Positions 12,363 through 24,262 of a stretch of DNA of 64,000 nucleotides are shown here, piece after piece. Below the pieces are notes generated by a model. It searched no databases and was not told where the DNA came from. It saw only the letters and a program-made list of their open reading frames with translations. Both the position numbers and the translations under genes were made by a program. The stretch comes from Erythrophleum ivorense (lineage: Eukaryota; Streptophyta; Magnoliopsida; Fabales; Fabaceae), in the NCBI GenBank assembly GCA_026724425.1, contig JAIUCV010000231.1:992001-1056000 (forward strand), written 5' to 3'. How positions within the stretch are numbered: the stretch's first letter is position 1; each line of letters opens with the position of its first letter.

Positions 12363-12686
12363 AATTAAGTAAATTATACCAATTTTCTTTGAATTTTGTT
12401 AAAATTATACTTAATTTTATTTAATTTAAAAAATATGTACAAATCTCTTCTAAAATAAAAAGTTACTGTATATTTTAATCTTATTTTATTTTATTTTTTT
12501 TACCAAAATACATATTTAAAAAAAATATGAATTTAGAATATTAGAAGGTATTTTACTAAAAAAATTTAAAATTAGACTAAAATATAGGGTAATTTTTTTA
12601 TGTCATGGTCTGTTTATATTTTAAAAATAAATAAAAATTTATGTAATTTCAATAAATTTCAAGAGAGATTTGTATAATTTGCTCTA
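12363..12686. mobile_element. AT-rich foldback miniature element, copy 2
   Basis: It is related to 9646-9962 and 49621-49973. The left arm aagtaaattataccaatttt and the right arm ending aagagagatttgtataattt are imperfect inverted repeats, with a shared inner phrase of type aaaatatgtacaaatctct. Non-coding. Confidence 0.5.
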
Positions 12687-14205
12687 AAAATTTTGAGTGA
12701 ATGAATTAGTTTTAAATAATAACCAATTTATTACATATTCTTTTTTTGTAAGCTTAAGTAATATGACCTAAAAAAATTATATACAATGAATTTAACATTT
12801 CCAAGAATTTACTGTTGTGCAAACTTCCCAATTTAATGAATTTAACAATGGTCTTTTAGGGTATAAAATGGATTTTCCTGTATATGTTATTAAAAAAATT
12901 ATAATATAAGATATTATAAAAGTATTGGACACAAACAAATTTACTATTATAATTTTTTCATTGAATCAGCATATATCAAGAGCTAATTAATTTAATTTGA
13001 TGGTGACATAAATTTTACAAAATAGTCTCACTAATTCAAATCAGAAGTATTTAAAGTAAAAATGACAGCTAAGCTTCTTACTACCCTGTCTTTAATTATC
13101 CAAATGTTTTGCCTCCTGTTTAATAATTCTCAATGATCTCATCATATGCTAATTCAGTCATCTCTTGCAGTATTATATCACATCTCATCAGTCTTTGTTC
13201 CTTATGTCATTTATTCTAAATAGAAGGCAATTTATAATCATCCATTTACTCTCCTCAATTGTCTAGTAGGAAGCAAGGTTTATATTCCTGTATTTCAGCT
13301 TTTTATTAAACATAAAGTTGTATTACATTATGCTTAGCGATTAAAATGTATTAGATGATTGCTTAAATGCTAAGAACAAATATAGATTTCCCCCAAGTCT
13401 AAGGCAACATTACATTATTGCTTAAAACGCTAGCAACAATTAAGATGTATAAATAATTCAATTACATTATTCATTTTGTGTTAATAAATTTTACATCACA
13501 TTGTGTTGCTCAATTAAGATATATTACATTATTGCTTAATTCTGAATAGCTTTATATACAGTTTTATTTTGAACAAGTGTACATTGCATAGATTTTTTCT
13601 TCTTATGCAACAAAGTAAATTATATCTTCTTCTAATTCAAGTATCTGTTATACCAATATATTTACACAAATTGAATAATGTAATTGAATTAGTAATATTA
13701 TATCAGATACCAAATATATATCAACTGTGAAATTTCAATATGTTTAATAGAAATAGACATATTCAGATGAAATAACATGATTATCATATGAAAGTTTGAA
13801 CATGCATGTACAAATTTAATTTGATGTATATAAATAATTTTTCATTTTTATGTTCGAAGTTTTAGTACCAAAAAAGTTTTCAACTCCATTAACGAAGAAT
13901 TATGTTTCACATACTGTACACTAAACCGTTATAATCTTCATAACATTTTAAGAATATTTACACAGTATTTTCATGATATTAATTATATTATGTTTCATGT
14001 CCTGTATCAAAATCTTCTAAGTATTCTATTAAACATTCCCACTAACTCAATGTCGTGTAGAAAATGAAAAGTTATATTCATATGTTACAGTGTTCGTCAT
14101 AATTAAAATTTTAAAATTATTTAACGTAATCAAATTTGTAGTCATAATCATTTTGACATGTTTAATTTATATTAATAACTATTGTAACATTCAACTCATT
14201 GTGAA

Positions 14206-14240
14206 GCATGTCCGTCCATCGCACGGGTTATTATACAAGT
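14206..14240 (+). other. Helitron-like 3' terminus in unit A
   Basis: CCGTccatcgcACGG forms a short GC-rich hairpin, followed nine bases later by ACAAGT, where plant Helitrons usually end in CTAGT. The homologous place in unit D (31337-31365) has CCTG..CAGG followed by TACTAGTT. Corresponding sites lie at 18567-18597 (C), 34009-34037 (E) and 57178-57200 (F). No rep-helicase gene is present. The match is to terminal structure only. Confidence 0.4.
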
Positions 14241-15130
14241 TGGCATTAATAGCAAGGGTGGTGTAGACAGGGATAAGGCACTTGAATCTCAATAATTGAT
14301 TTCTGGACCAAAATGTTAAGCCGATGGAATGTAATTAGCATAATTTCTTTGTAAACTTCTTTTTGACTGGACAGTTGGCGGTGTTGTTTTTGGAATGTGA
14401 CGTTGCTTTTCAATTTGAAAACGTTGGAATGACGGAGATTAGTGGAATCTAGGAAAGGGACCGTTTCTTATTCTTCTTCACGGAATAATGACTATATCAA
14501 TAACACCGAATTAAATTCATCAAAAGATAATTGAGAGCCATTTGGAATAAGTTTTTTCTTTTCCTTCGTTTAAACCGAAGGTTTCCCTAAAATTAGACAC
14601 TGTCTTGTCAAAAGCATTCTAGAATTACTTTTCCACCCAAAAAGAATGAAAGAATATCAAACTCAGTATTGGTTATCATAATAATCCTAATTTAACATAT
14701 GCTTCAAAATATAAAATCTGAATTCTACTATTTGTGTGACAAATCGGTATAAATTGTACAGAATTCAGGTTAAATGAAATGCCAATAGGAAACAACAAGT
14801 AAAGCAAATTCTCGCCATTAGACCAACTCGTGTTGGCTAGTTTTAATTATCAATTTTTAATAAATACTAATTGTGCTTCTTCTGCAGGGGAATATTTGAT
14901 TTTTTCAGAGATAACTTAATTACATATCCTTATTTCAATTATAAAAATGTACACATCATACACCACGATTAAACATATTTTAATAAAAATACCTTGATAT
15001 ATATTACTTATATATTTGAGTTTCTATATTGAAAAGAGAATAAATAATACACAAAATAATTAGCAAGCAGAAAGATCTTACAACAACTTTTCCTATTCTT
15101 ATTTTTATTTTATTATTTACTATTGTATTT

Positions 15131-16400
15131 AAAAATAATAATCATTTGATCCCTATAATTTATACCAATTTTCAATTTAATCTGTACAATTCTTTTTTTA
15201 AAACTATCTTTCTACTTTTCAAATGTTCAAGTGTTAGTTCTTACTGTTTTTAAACGTTAAAATTTTACTCCAGCATGTCACGTGTCTTCAACACAGTCAA
15301 TTGCATAGCTTTAATGTCAAACGTTGGTCCACGTCGCTGCCACATATGGTTAATTGAAACGTAGAAGGCATCGGGGTTTGGGCTTAATTGAACCACATAA
15401 GAGAACAAAATGCAAAGCATGAGCGAAATTGATAACGCAGAGGAGATAAAACACACGGAATAAAACGCAGACGCGAGACTCCCTCAAGGTTTTTCTCAAG
15501 CGCCAAACGCAGGCAGGGGCGTCAGGGCTTCTTCATTCTCATCTTCATCTTCTCCTCTTCGGCTTCTACCTTCCTGTTCGTTAGTCCCTGGGCAGCAAGC
15601 ATAGTGGTAGTGAGCTCCTTCGTTAATCCCTGTTTTGTTTGTTTGAACTTTCAATGGTAGGGTACTTGCCTTTCCATGACCAGAATATCATGACAATCTA
15701 TAAGAATATTTACGGGGATGAGTTCAGATGCCCCAAGTGGTTTTCACCTAAGCTCTCTCGACTTCTCACGCGTGTTTATTTTGATTTTGCAGATTGTAGA
15801 GAATAGGTGGTTCAAGAAAGGGTTCAAACAGATAAAGTTTTATGTGGAGGATGGTAGGCTTTGTATTGTTGATGATAAGCTGAATAAGGAAGATCATGGA
15901 TAATCAATTTCGAGCTACTCAGTATTAATCTGACTTCAAGCTCGAGACGAGAGATATTTGAATTAATACCTTCTCTAATGGTGGTGGAGGTCAAGATAAA
16001 ACAGAGTATTTGTAACAATAAATTGAAACCTGGCCGCGTTTGGCGTTTGAGAAAAACCAGGAGGGAGCCTTGCATACGTGTTTATCTCTGCATTTTCAGT
16101 TGGCTCTTGCTCTGGGTTTTGTCCTCTTCTACGTTTCAATTAAGCCCAAACCCTGATAACTTTGCATTTCAATTAATTATATGTGGCAGCCACGTGCATC
16201 ACCGTTTGACATTTCAGCTATGCAACTGACGGCGTTGATGACTTGTGGCATGGTGGAGAGTAACATTTTAATATTTAGAAAGAAGAGGGACCAACACTCA
16301 AATGTTTGAAAAGTATAGGGATGGTTTTGAAAAACAAATAAATTATGGGGTCCAAATTAGAAATTGATGTAAATTATAAGAACCAAATAATTAATTTTCT
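15131..16400. mobile_element. Pack-MULE: non-autonomous Mutator-like element carrying a kinase gene fragment
   Basis: Long inverted arms of about 385 bp (15131-15515 and 16022-16400) pair throughout, for example cctataatttatacc against the reverse complement of the 16360s, and the GC-rich inner part caagcgccaaacgcagg against cctggccgcgtttggcg. Flanking 9-base copies attgtattt (15122-15130) and cttgtattt (16401-16409) agree at 8 of 9 positions, the target duplication size expected of MULEs. The empty site is visible in unit C at 19470-19500. The 0.5 kb core contains a CIPK fragment; no transposase is encoded. Short frames on both arms are mirror images of each other and not genes. Confidence 0.85.
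15657..15903 (+). pseudogene. Captured CIPK (SnRK3) kinase-domain fragment
   Basis: Codons from 15657 read VGYLPFHDQNIMTIYKNIY, then DEFRCPKWFSPKLSRLLTR, the C-terminal lobe of a CBL-interacting protein kinase just before the junction domain. After 16 bases a second frame from 15793 reads VENRWFKKGFKQIKFYVED and continues to a TAA at 15901. Family members have about 14 residues between these two parts; they are missing here and the frames do not match, so an internal deletion has occurred. The ATP-binding lobe, catalytic loop, NAF motif and regulatory domain are absent. The position inside MULE arms indicates transduplication. No function as a kinase is possible. Confidence 0.85.
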
Positions 16401-16610
16401 CTTGTATTTGTTATTGAATTTAAAGATTACTGGTGGTAATCAAATCCTTAGTTAGTTTACATATTTAGTATTTAGTGAAAATTAGAACAAGAAAAATGGT
16501 TAATCATCAGATCATTGTTTAAGTTGCTTGCTACTTATGTGTAACACTTTTTCTTAATTTAAAATAAAAATTGACCATATAAGTAATAAGTGCAAAGGTA
16601 TTAGGGTTTA

Positions 16611-17129
16611 AGTCAAATTTAATGAATTTAACAATGATCTATTAATTAAGAAGTTGGATTTCCAGGTCTATGTTAAAAAAATAACTATAAGATAAGATAT
16701 TATTCAAGTATTGGAAAGAAAATAAATTTTGGTTATTATAATTTTTTTAATTTTTTATTGAATCAAAATATATCATCAAGAGCTAATTAATTTTATTTGA
16801 AGGTTTACAAAATATTCCCACTAATTCAAATAAGAAGTATTTAAAGTAAATATGATAGCTGAACCTCTTATTACCCTGTCTTTAATTCTCCTAGCGTTTT
16901 GCATCCTCATTAATAATTCTCAATAATCTCATCATGTTAATTCAGTTATCTCTTGCAGTATTTTATCACATCTCCTTAATTTGTGTTTATTGTATCATTT
17001 CTTATAGAGAGAACGGAGATCTCAATCCCCTACTCATCCTCAAAGGATGAGTAGACATTTTTTCAAATTTATATCATTTATATTAAATCTGAACGGCCCA
17101 GATTTGCTATTTATTAAATTTATATAATG
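16611..17129 (+). repeat. Truncated repeat unit B and junction sequence
   Basis: 16611-16996 matches the first ~390 bp of the other units (for example gacagctaagcttcttacta in A and gatagctgaacctcttatta here). It then breaks off. The 130 bp junction before unit C contains a perfect hairpin, CTACTCATCCT (17030-17040), caa, AGGATGAGTAG (17044-17054), and the phrase ctgaacggcccagatt, neither of which occurs in other units. Confidence 0.7.
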
Positions 17130-19660
17130 AGTGTCAATATATTAGGGTTTAAGTTGGATTTTCCTGTATATGTTATAAAAAAAACTATAATATAAGATAT
17201 TATAAAAGTATTGGAAGCAAACAAATCTGGTTATTATAATTTTTTGATTGAATCAGAATATATCAAAGCCAATTAATTTAATTTGATAGTGACATAAATT
17301 TTACAAAATATTCCCACTAATTCAAATAAGAAGTATTTAAAGTAAATATGACAGCTGAACCTCTTACTACCCGGTCTTTAATTCTCCTAATGTTTTGCCT
17401 CCTCATCAATAATTTTCAATGATCTGATCATGTTAATTTAGTCATCTTTTGCAGTATTGTATCACATCTCATTAGTTTTTGTTCATGGTGCCATTTATTA
17501 TAAATAAAATAAGGCATCTAAACCTATTTTACTCTCCTGAATTGCAGAGTAGGAAACGAAGAATTAAATTCATATAATTCAGCTTTGTATTAAAAATAAA
17601 GACATATTACATTGTGTTTAGCAATTAAAATGTATTAGATGATTGCTTACAATGCTTGGAACAATTTTAGATTTCTCTCAAGTTTAAGGCATACAATTTT
17701 GATTTTGAACAATATTGCATAGATTTTTTCTTCTTATGCAGCTAAGTAAATTATATCTTCTTCTAATTTAAGTACCTGTTATACCAATATATTTACACAA
17801 ATTGCATAGTGTAATTGAATTATTAATATTATATAAGATACCAAATGGATAACAACTGTAAAATTTCAATAAGTTTAGTAGAGATAAACGTATTAAGAAA
17901 ACATAACATGATTATCATATGAATATTTTAACTTGTATAAATTTAATTTGGTGTATATAAATAATTTTTCATCTTTATGTATAAAAATTTTAGAACCAAA
18001 AAAGTTTTCAATTCCATTAATGAACAATTATGTTTCATGTACTGTATATTCGTGAAACGTCATAATCTTTATAATATTTTAACAATATTTGCATAATATT
18101 TTGATGATATTATATTATATTTCATTACTGTATTAGAATCTTCATATTCTATTAATCATTCCCACGAACTCAGTTTCAATATGTTTAATAGAAGTAGAAA
18201 TATTAAGATGAAATAACGTGATTAACATATGGAAGTTTGAAACATGTATACATTTAATTTGATGTATATAAATAATTTTTTACTTTTATGTTTGAAATTT
18301 TAGTACCAAAGCAATTTTCAACTCCCTTAATGAGGAATTATATTTCATCTACTGTATGAGAATTTTCATAATATTTCATTAAAAATTCCCACTAACTCAA
18401 TCGTCGTGTAAAATACGGAAAGTTATCTTCATATATTACAGTGTTTTTCATAATTAAATTTTTAAAACTATTTAACATAATCAAATTCATATTAATAATC
18501 ATTTTAAAATATTTAATTTATTTAAATAATTATTTTAACAAAGGCATTTAATTCATTGTGAAGCACGCCCATGCATCGCATGAGTTGTTATATTAGTTAG
18601 CATTAATAGCAAGGGTTGTAGAGAGAAGGAATAAGGCTTTCAAGTCTCAATAATTGATTCCTGGACCATGTTAAGCTGAAAGAATGTAATTAGCATATTC
18701 TTTGTAAACTTCTTTCTGATTGGACGGTTGGCAGTGTCAATTTTGGAAAGTGTAGCTTTTCAATTGGAAAATGTTGAAATGAAGAAGATTAGTAGTGTCT
18801 AGGAAAGAGATGGTTTCTTATTCTTCTTCATGAAATAATGATTATATCAAGAACGCTTAATTAAATTAATCAAAAGATAGTTGAAAGCCATCTGGTTTAA
18901 GGTTTTTTTTCCTTCGTTTGAATTTAAGGTTTCCCGAAAGCAAACACTGTCTTGTCGAAAGCATTCTAGAATAATTTTCCCACTCAAAAAGAATGAAGGA
19001 ATATCAAACTCAGTCTTGGTTATCATAATAATCTCGGTTTAACATATGCTTCAAAATAAAAAATCTGAATTCTGCTGCTTGTATGACAAATTAGTATAAA
19101 TTGTACAGAATTTGCGTTAAATGAAGTAGAAACAAGTAACACGAAGGAAAGTAAATTCTAACCAGTAAGTCAACTCGTTGGCTAGTTTTAATTATTAATT
19201 TTTGATAAATATTAATTGTGTTTCTTTTATTATAGAATATTTGTTTTTTTCCCAAAAGGCAACTTAATTACATGTCCTTATGTCTGTTATAACAATTTAC
19301 ACATTATCCACTACAATTAAACATATTTTAATAAAAATTCCTTGATATCTATTACTCATATGGTTTACTTTCTATTTTGAAAGGATAATAAGTACTGCAT
19401 AAAATAGTTAGCAAGCATAAAGGTCTTATTACAATTTTTCTTGTTCTTATTTTTATTTTATTATTGATTATTGTATTTACTATTGGATTTGATGGTTACT
19501 AGTGGTAGTCAAAACCTTAATTAGTTCACATATTTATTGTTTAGTGAAAATTAGAACAAGAAAAATGGTAATCATCCGATCATTTTTTAAGTTGCTTGCT
19601 ACTTCTGTGTAAAACTTTTTCCTAATTTAAAATAAAAATTCAACCCTAAGTGCAAAGGTA
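17130..19660 (+). repeat. 2.5 kb repeat unit C, uninterrupted
   Basis: Collinear with unit A from the tattagggtttaag start to gttgcttgctacttctgtg (19588). The target site of the Pack-MULE in unit A is intact here near 19480. A short internal duplication repeats the block around 17850-18060 at 18170-18360. No coding potential. Confidence 0.8.
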
Positions 19661-21290
19661 TTTGGTCAAAATAAAATTTGTTGCAAAACATTTGTTAATT
19701 TTAGGGAGTTATATATGTGTAAATTTTTATAATAAAGAGATGGTCATATAATTAAATCATCTCCAGAGAGCCACGTTTTTAATTTTTTTTATCACTATTA
19801 TACCAAAAATAAAAGTTTAAATATAATAATATTAAAAATATTAAAAAAGTATAAAAATATGGTTCCTCCAACTGTTTCCAAAATTAGAATGTCTTCTGCA
19901 TGAAGAGCGAACTTTTATGGACAAAGCAATTGTATGGTCATCCTAAATGAGAATATTTATTAAAAGATAAAAAAGTTACCGTTCTTCAACAAAGTAACAA
20001 CTATGTGAATGATTTTATTTTAATTCACATGCATTCGTCACTTAGAGGTGGTAATCCGATACTCTATGACATCCGTTACTCTCGGAGGTAAGGTGTAATA
20101 TTCAATCCTACAAAGGGGATGTCGACAAGAGCTAAAGTACATAATTAACGACCAAAATTAAGTAATTTTTTTTTGCTTTTTCAAATAAACTAGTTAAAAG
20201 ACTCATGCATCAAAGGGGTATTTTAAAATTGTATGCATTTGGATTCCTTGTTATTTTAAGAGGAACAAATTTAAACTATTTAAATCTGATCTAAATTTTT
20301 TTATTCTCGATTATTTAATTAATTATTTTTTTAATTTTAAAAGAAACAAAACACAAAATAAAAACATCCTTGTAACTTTAATAAAATAAATTATTTGTCT
20401 GATAGAAGTTGAAAAACTATTTTCATTTTATATTTTGCTTGCTCTAAAATAAAAAAATATTTTAGAATAAAAAAGTAAAAAATATTTGAATATGTTTACA
20501 TTGTTTCAATGTGTTTTTAAGATTAAGTAAACAATTTCAAATTTGAAATATTAGTTTAACTTTAGTAATAACCTTATGAAACTATAAAATTATTTAAGAT
20601 ATAAGTAAAATATACTTTTATCAATAGAATTATTTATCAGTTTAACTTTTACATGATTATTTTAATTAAAATTGAAACAAAAAATTATCATAGAATAGTT
20701 TAGTGATAACAAAATAAATTTAAAAAAATTAAATTAAACATTTTGAATCATAGAAAGGCAAAATAATTTCATGATGAGTAATTAATTAATTTTCTAGAGA
20801 TATAACACTAATATGAGATTAATGTTAATTTGGATCATCTGAAGTATAAAGTATGTGAAGGTATTTAAAATGAAAGAATGTATATACGAAACTCATTTTT
20901 TTTTATTTTCACTAATTTTTTTCTTTTTTCCCCCTCAATTCAGAAGTACTTTATAGATTTTATATTTTAGAAAATTCAAATTTGAGTAAAGCATAGGGCA
21001 TTGATTTTGTTCTAGAGATATAACACTAATATGAGACTAATATTAATTTGACTCGTCTAAAGTGTAAAGTGCGTAAAAATAAAAGAGTATATATATGGGA
21101 CCTATTTTCTTTATTTTTACTAATTTTTTCTTTTTTCTCTTGCTTCAAAAGTATTTTACAGATTTCAAATTTATTCAAACTTGAGTAATTTATAGGGCAT
21201 ATATTAGGGCATTGATTTTGTTTTACATTTAAACCCCACCTATGTTAAGGATGTTGTCCATTGTGACTGTTCAGGAAACTTGGATCCAAT
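19661..21290 (+). repeat. Array tail 1, shared with 59051-59700
   Basis: Matches 59051 onwards, starting at tttggtcaaaataaa and including aataaagagatggtcatata, gacaaagcaattgtatggtc and ctatgacatccgt. The far end (aaccccacctatgttaagg, then aaggatgttgtcc) matches 59660-59690. Between these landmarks tail 1 holds about 1 kb not present in tail 2, including a ~215 bp tandem duplication. No gene seen. Confidence 0.8.
20794..21226 (+). repeat. Tandem duplication of about 215 bp
   Basis: The block starting tctagagatataacactaat at 20796 recurs at 21011. Both copies continue through a tttattttcactaattttt stretch and a cttgagtaa..agggcattgattttg end. Tail 2 retains only one shortened trace (59596-59650). 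Confidence 0.75.
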
Positions 21291-22231
21291 ATCGTTATCT
21301 CTTGCATTAGTTAACATAGACAGCTTTGTGGACAATAATGGCTGCTGCTGAAAATAATAATGGGCTGAACTTAAAAAGGCAACTTCTCATTGGACCTGTG
21401 ATATCAGAATTCAGACCCAACTACTATTGCAACTAATTTTTAAAATATATGATGTACCTGACTGCCTTCTCTGGTATGTTCTGTATTTTCTGATTTAATT
21501 AATGCATGTTTAATCATATTATTCACTTGAACCAAAATTAAAAAAAAAAAGTGTGTGTGAACAGATGTAAGATTTCAGAGATCAAAATGGATCATACTCC
21601 AAAATGTTGAAATGTTATCTTTTGGATTTGTTTTAAATTTTCACTTCATAAAACAAACAATTTTGGGTCAGTAACTTTTCTCTAGAATTTAAAAAATATT
21701 AAGGGAAGGTCTGAAGATTATCTTATTAAGATTTCAATGCGTTTCACCTAAAACATTATGATATTTTATTAAGGATTAATATTTTATTCTAAAAATATCT
21801 GGGATTAGAAGAATGTTCGAGATAATTTTTTTTTTTTATCTCAACATAAATTTAACATGTAGTTGTCCTTGTCCCTTGATAAAAAGTTTAGCTGAGTGAA
21901 TTCTCAAGTATTCATAAATTGTTATTTCATAAGTTTTATTAACAAATAAATAAAATAAAAACATAATAAATAAAGTTTTTCTACAATTTAATACTACATA
22001 ATTATGTTTTGTTAAAAAAATTCATATATTATATTGTTATTATAAATTTTAATAACGAATATTTAAAAAAAAAAGATTTGAGACTTTTTTTTTTTTAAAT
22101 TGCATCGTCTTTTTATCCCTACTGACACAATTTGCCACCATGCGCAAGTATGACTCCATCGCTGCTACTTAGTACTGAATTCCATAAGTTTAGAAAAGCT
22201 GTTTGACGCTTTTTGTTCTATCATTTGTTAA
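21291..22231. other. AT-rich DNA, nothing recognised
   Basis: I find no reading frame, RNA gene or transposon terminus here. Short A and T homopolymers are present (21540, 21829, 22085). Confidence 0.6.
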
Positions 22232-23479
22232 GGGGGTGTTTGGATAAAGGAATCGTGGGAAGAAATTAAATTTATGGAGTATTTTAAATTCTATAACACA
22301 AAAACTTTGTTCCAATAATTAATAAAAATATTAAAAAGTTTAATTATGAAATTATTTTATTAAAAATAGGTAATTTCAAGTACTTCATTCCACTAGACTT
22401 GTGTTTTAAAGATCATATTGGTCTCATGATCTCAACCTTAGAGTCAACCTAAACCTAAACCGAAACCTTATATTTCAACCTCTTATACCAGGACCTCAAA
22501 TCAACCAATGACTATAAACCGAAACCTTACATTGCCATCTTCAACTCAGTTCCTTTACATAAAACTCCAAACAACTCAAACTAGCCTCAGATCCTGGCTT
22601 AAACCAAACTTGGACCTAGATCTTGGATTAGACCTATACCCTAAATCGGTCATCAATGGATCTCAAACCTAAACACTAGACATGACCCCAAAATTGGAAA
22701 TTAACACAAATATATATTGTAAATTAAATTGGAGTTTATTTTTAAATTATTGATATCGCAGATATATAAAACATCCAGCAACTAGATTATAACTGGGGGA
22801 AAGTGGCTCTTCGTCTCATAAAAGCATCCTTCCAATGATGTTGATCCGCCGCTATACCAAAATGCAAGGACGGGAAGAAGTGAAGGATGATGCTAAAAAC
22901 GTCATTTGGACAAGAAGGCTTTTGAGATTGTAAGGTGAGTGGTGTTTGTTGTTTTATCAAATAGACCTGAAGCTCGTGATTTTGAAGTCTACATTGGAGA
23001 TCCTTCTTGTGGATTGAAGGATGGAGTAAGTATTGTGAACAGTTTTATCCACTTCCCAAACCCAATCTCGAACAAGTAGACCATTGAAGCAAATTCTTCG
23101 AGTGTGATTACGCACTTTGGAATTGCCGTTCTAAAATATAACTTCCCATCCTACAAGATCGTCTGACTTCAAGATCAGGTTCTTTCCGTCTGCAGATTAG
23201 CCTGAACATTAAGTTAGATTGGACTGCAACATGATGCACCCAGAATTTGAATCTTGGACACAAATTCTACACCCGTTCGTCTACTACGTATGGCCTCCAA
23301 CCTCAACTTTGAAACAAATATTAAAACAAATAAAAAATATATGAAAATTGTGTTATAATAATTAGTTATTCAAATAAACAGAGTCTTAAATTAAATTACA
23401 AAATTAAATTACTACAATTCAATTTCTTTAGAGTTCAAAATTCATAATCTTTTAGAAGGTTTCAAATTCAAACACAGCC
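22232..23479. mobile_element. Non-autonomous PIF/Harbinger-like element (1248 bp)
   Basis: The left end GGGGGTGTTTGGAT and the right end, read on the other strand as GGCTGTGTTTGAAT, form imperfect terminal inverted repeats of Harbinger type. Both are flanked by TAA (22229-22231 and 23480-23482), a 3-base target duplication normal for the superfamily. No transposase is encoded. The core (22790-23310) is visibly richer in G and C than its surroundings and has a short coding-like frame (see 22960-23040). Confidence 0.6.
22960..23040 (+). other. Coding-like core of the Harbinger-like element, unrecognised
   Basis: One frame reads NRPEARDFEVYIGDPSCGLK and a few further residues before degenerating. 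It is preceded and followed by stops. Balanced amino-acid use and raised GC content suggest a piece of a former gene, but I do not recognise the family. It could also be chance. Confidence 0.3.
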
Positions 23480-23893
23480 TAATACAAAAGTGAATAGTCC
23501 AACACCTCTTTTATATAGAACCTTACGTGTAAAGGCTTTCGACTATGTGCTCTGACGAGTATGTCCCATTGGATTTACCCGAACGCCGACGTATTCCTTT
23601 TATTTAATTTATATAATATTTATTATATTTTTATAATAATTACTTTATTTATTAAATTATTATTTTAACTATCAAATTAATTTTTTAAAAATACAAATAT
23701 TTTAATTATTTTTTATCATATTTATTTATTTTTTACATTTCTATCTTTTTTGTTACGTAATCTAACCACATATATATATATATATATATATAAGAGAAAA
23801 AGAGTGAAATTTGACATGAATAATAAAAAAATATATCTATCAATCAAATTAAACAAACTATTAAAAAAATGATAGGTTTAGTCCGCCTAATTA
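23480..23893. other. AT-rich DNA left of the FAR1-type MULE
   Basis: There is an (AT)n run at 23771-23792. The block 23602-23660 resembles, in direct orientation, 29254-29312 on the far side of the MULE. No gene seen. Confidence 0.5.
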
Positions 23894-24262
23894 GGCTATA
23901 TTATACTAGAATACTGATTACACGTTCTCAAGAACCGAGACATGTTTAGATTTTATTGGCTGCAATTATTGCTTTGGGGAAGCTAAATGGATAATTAATA
24001 TATAAGCCATCTAATTAATTAGAAACGGAGGAGTCGAGTAAACTTTAAATTGCTTCAACTTTACGTACACTTTTTCCTATAAAATAGCCAATAAGTAGTG
24101 GCAAAAAAAAAAGCAACAAATAATTAAAAATAATTAAAAAAGACAACAAACAATTAGTGCACTGGAGCATTGTACCTTCAGAGATTGTATATTGAGTAAA
24201 TCGTATTTTTTTAACAAAATTATATTTAATATTCTTATTGTTTTAAAAATAATATTTAACTT

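Larger units (their letters stand above)
12830..16610 (+). repeat. 2.5 kb repeat unit A, interrupted by a Pack-MULE
   Basis: This is the first of six related units (A-F). Landmarks in order are a gtatatgttat..ataagatatta phrase, tcaagagctaattaattt, tatttaaagtaaa..gacagct, the block near 13320, a Helitron-like terminal hairpin (14206-14240), caaaagcattctagaat (14609), ttggctagttttaattat and gttgcttgctacttatgtg (16524). Excluding the insertion at 15131-16400 it is about 2.5 kb. No coding frame is conserved among units. Confidence 0.8.

Noticed and set aside
15265..16229. Two similar short frames (15265-15456 minus, 15978-16229 plus) with LSPNPD in both
   Set aside because: They are the two inverted arms of the Pack-MULE read outward-to-inward, not independent genes.
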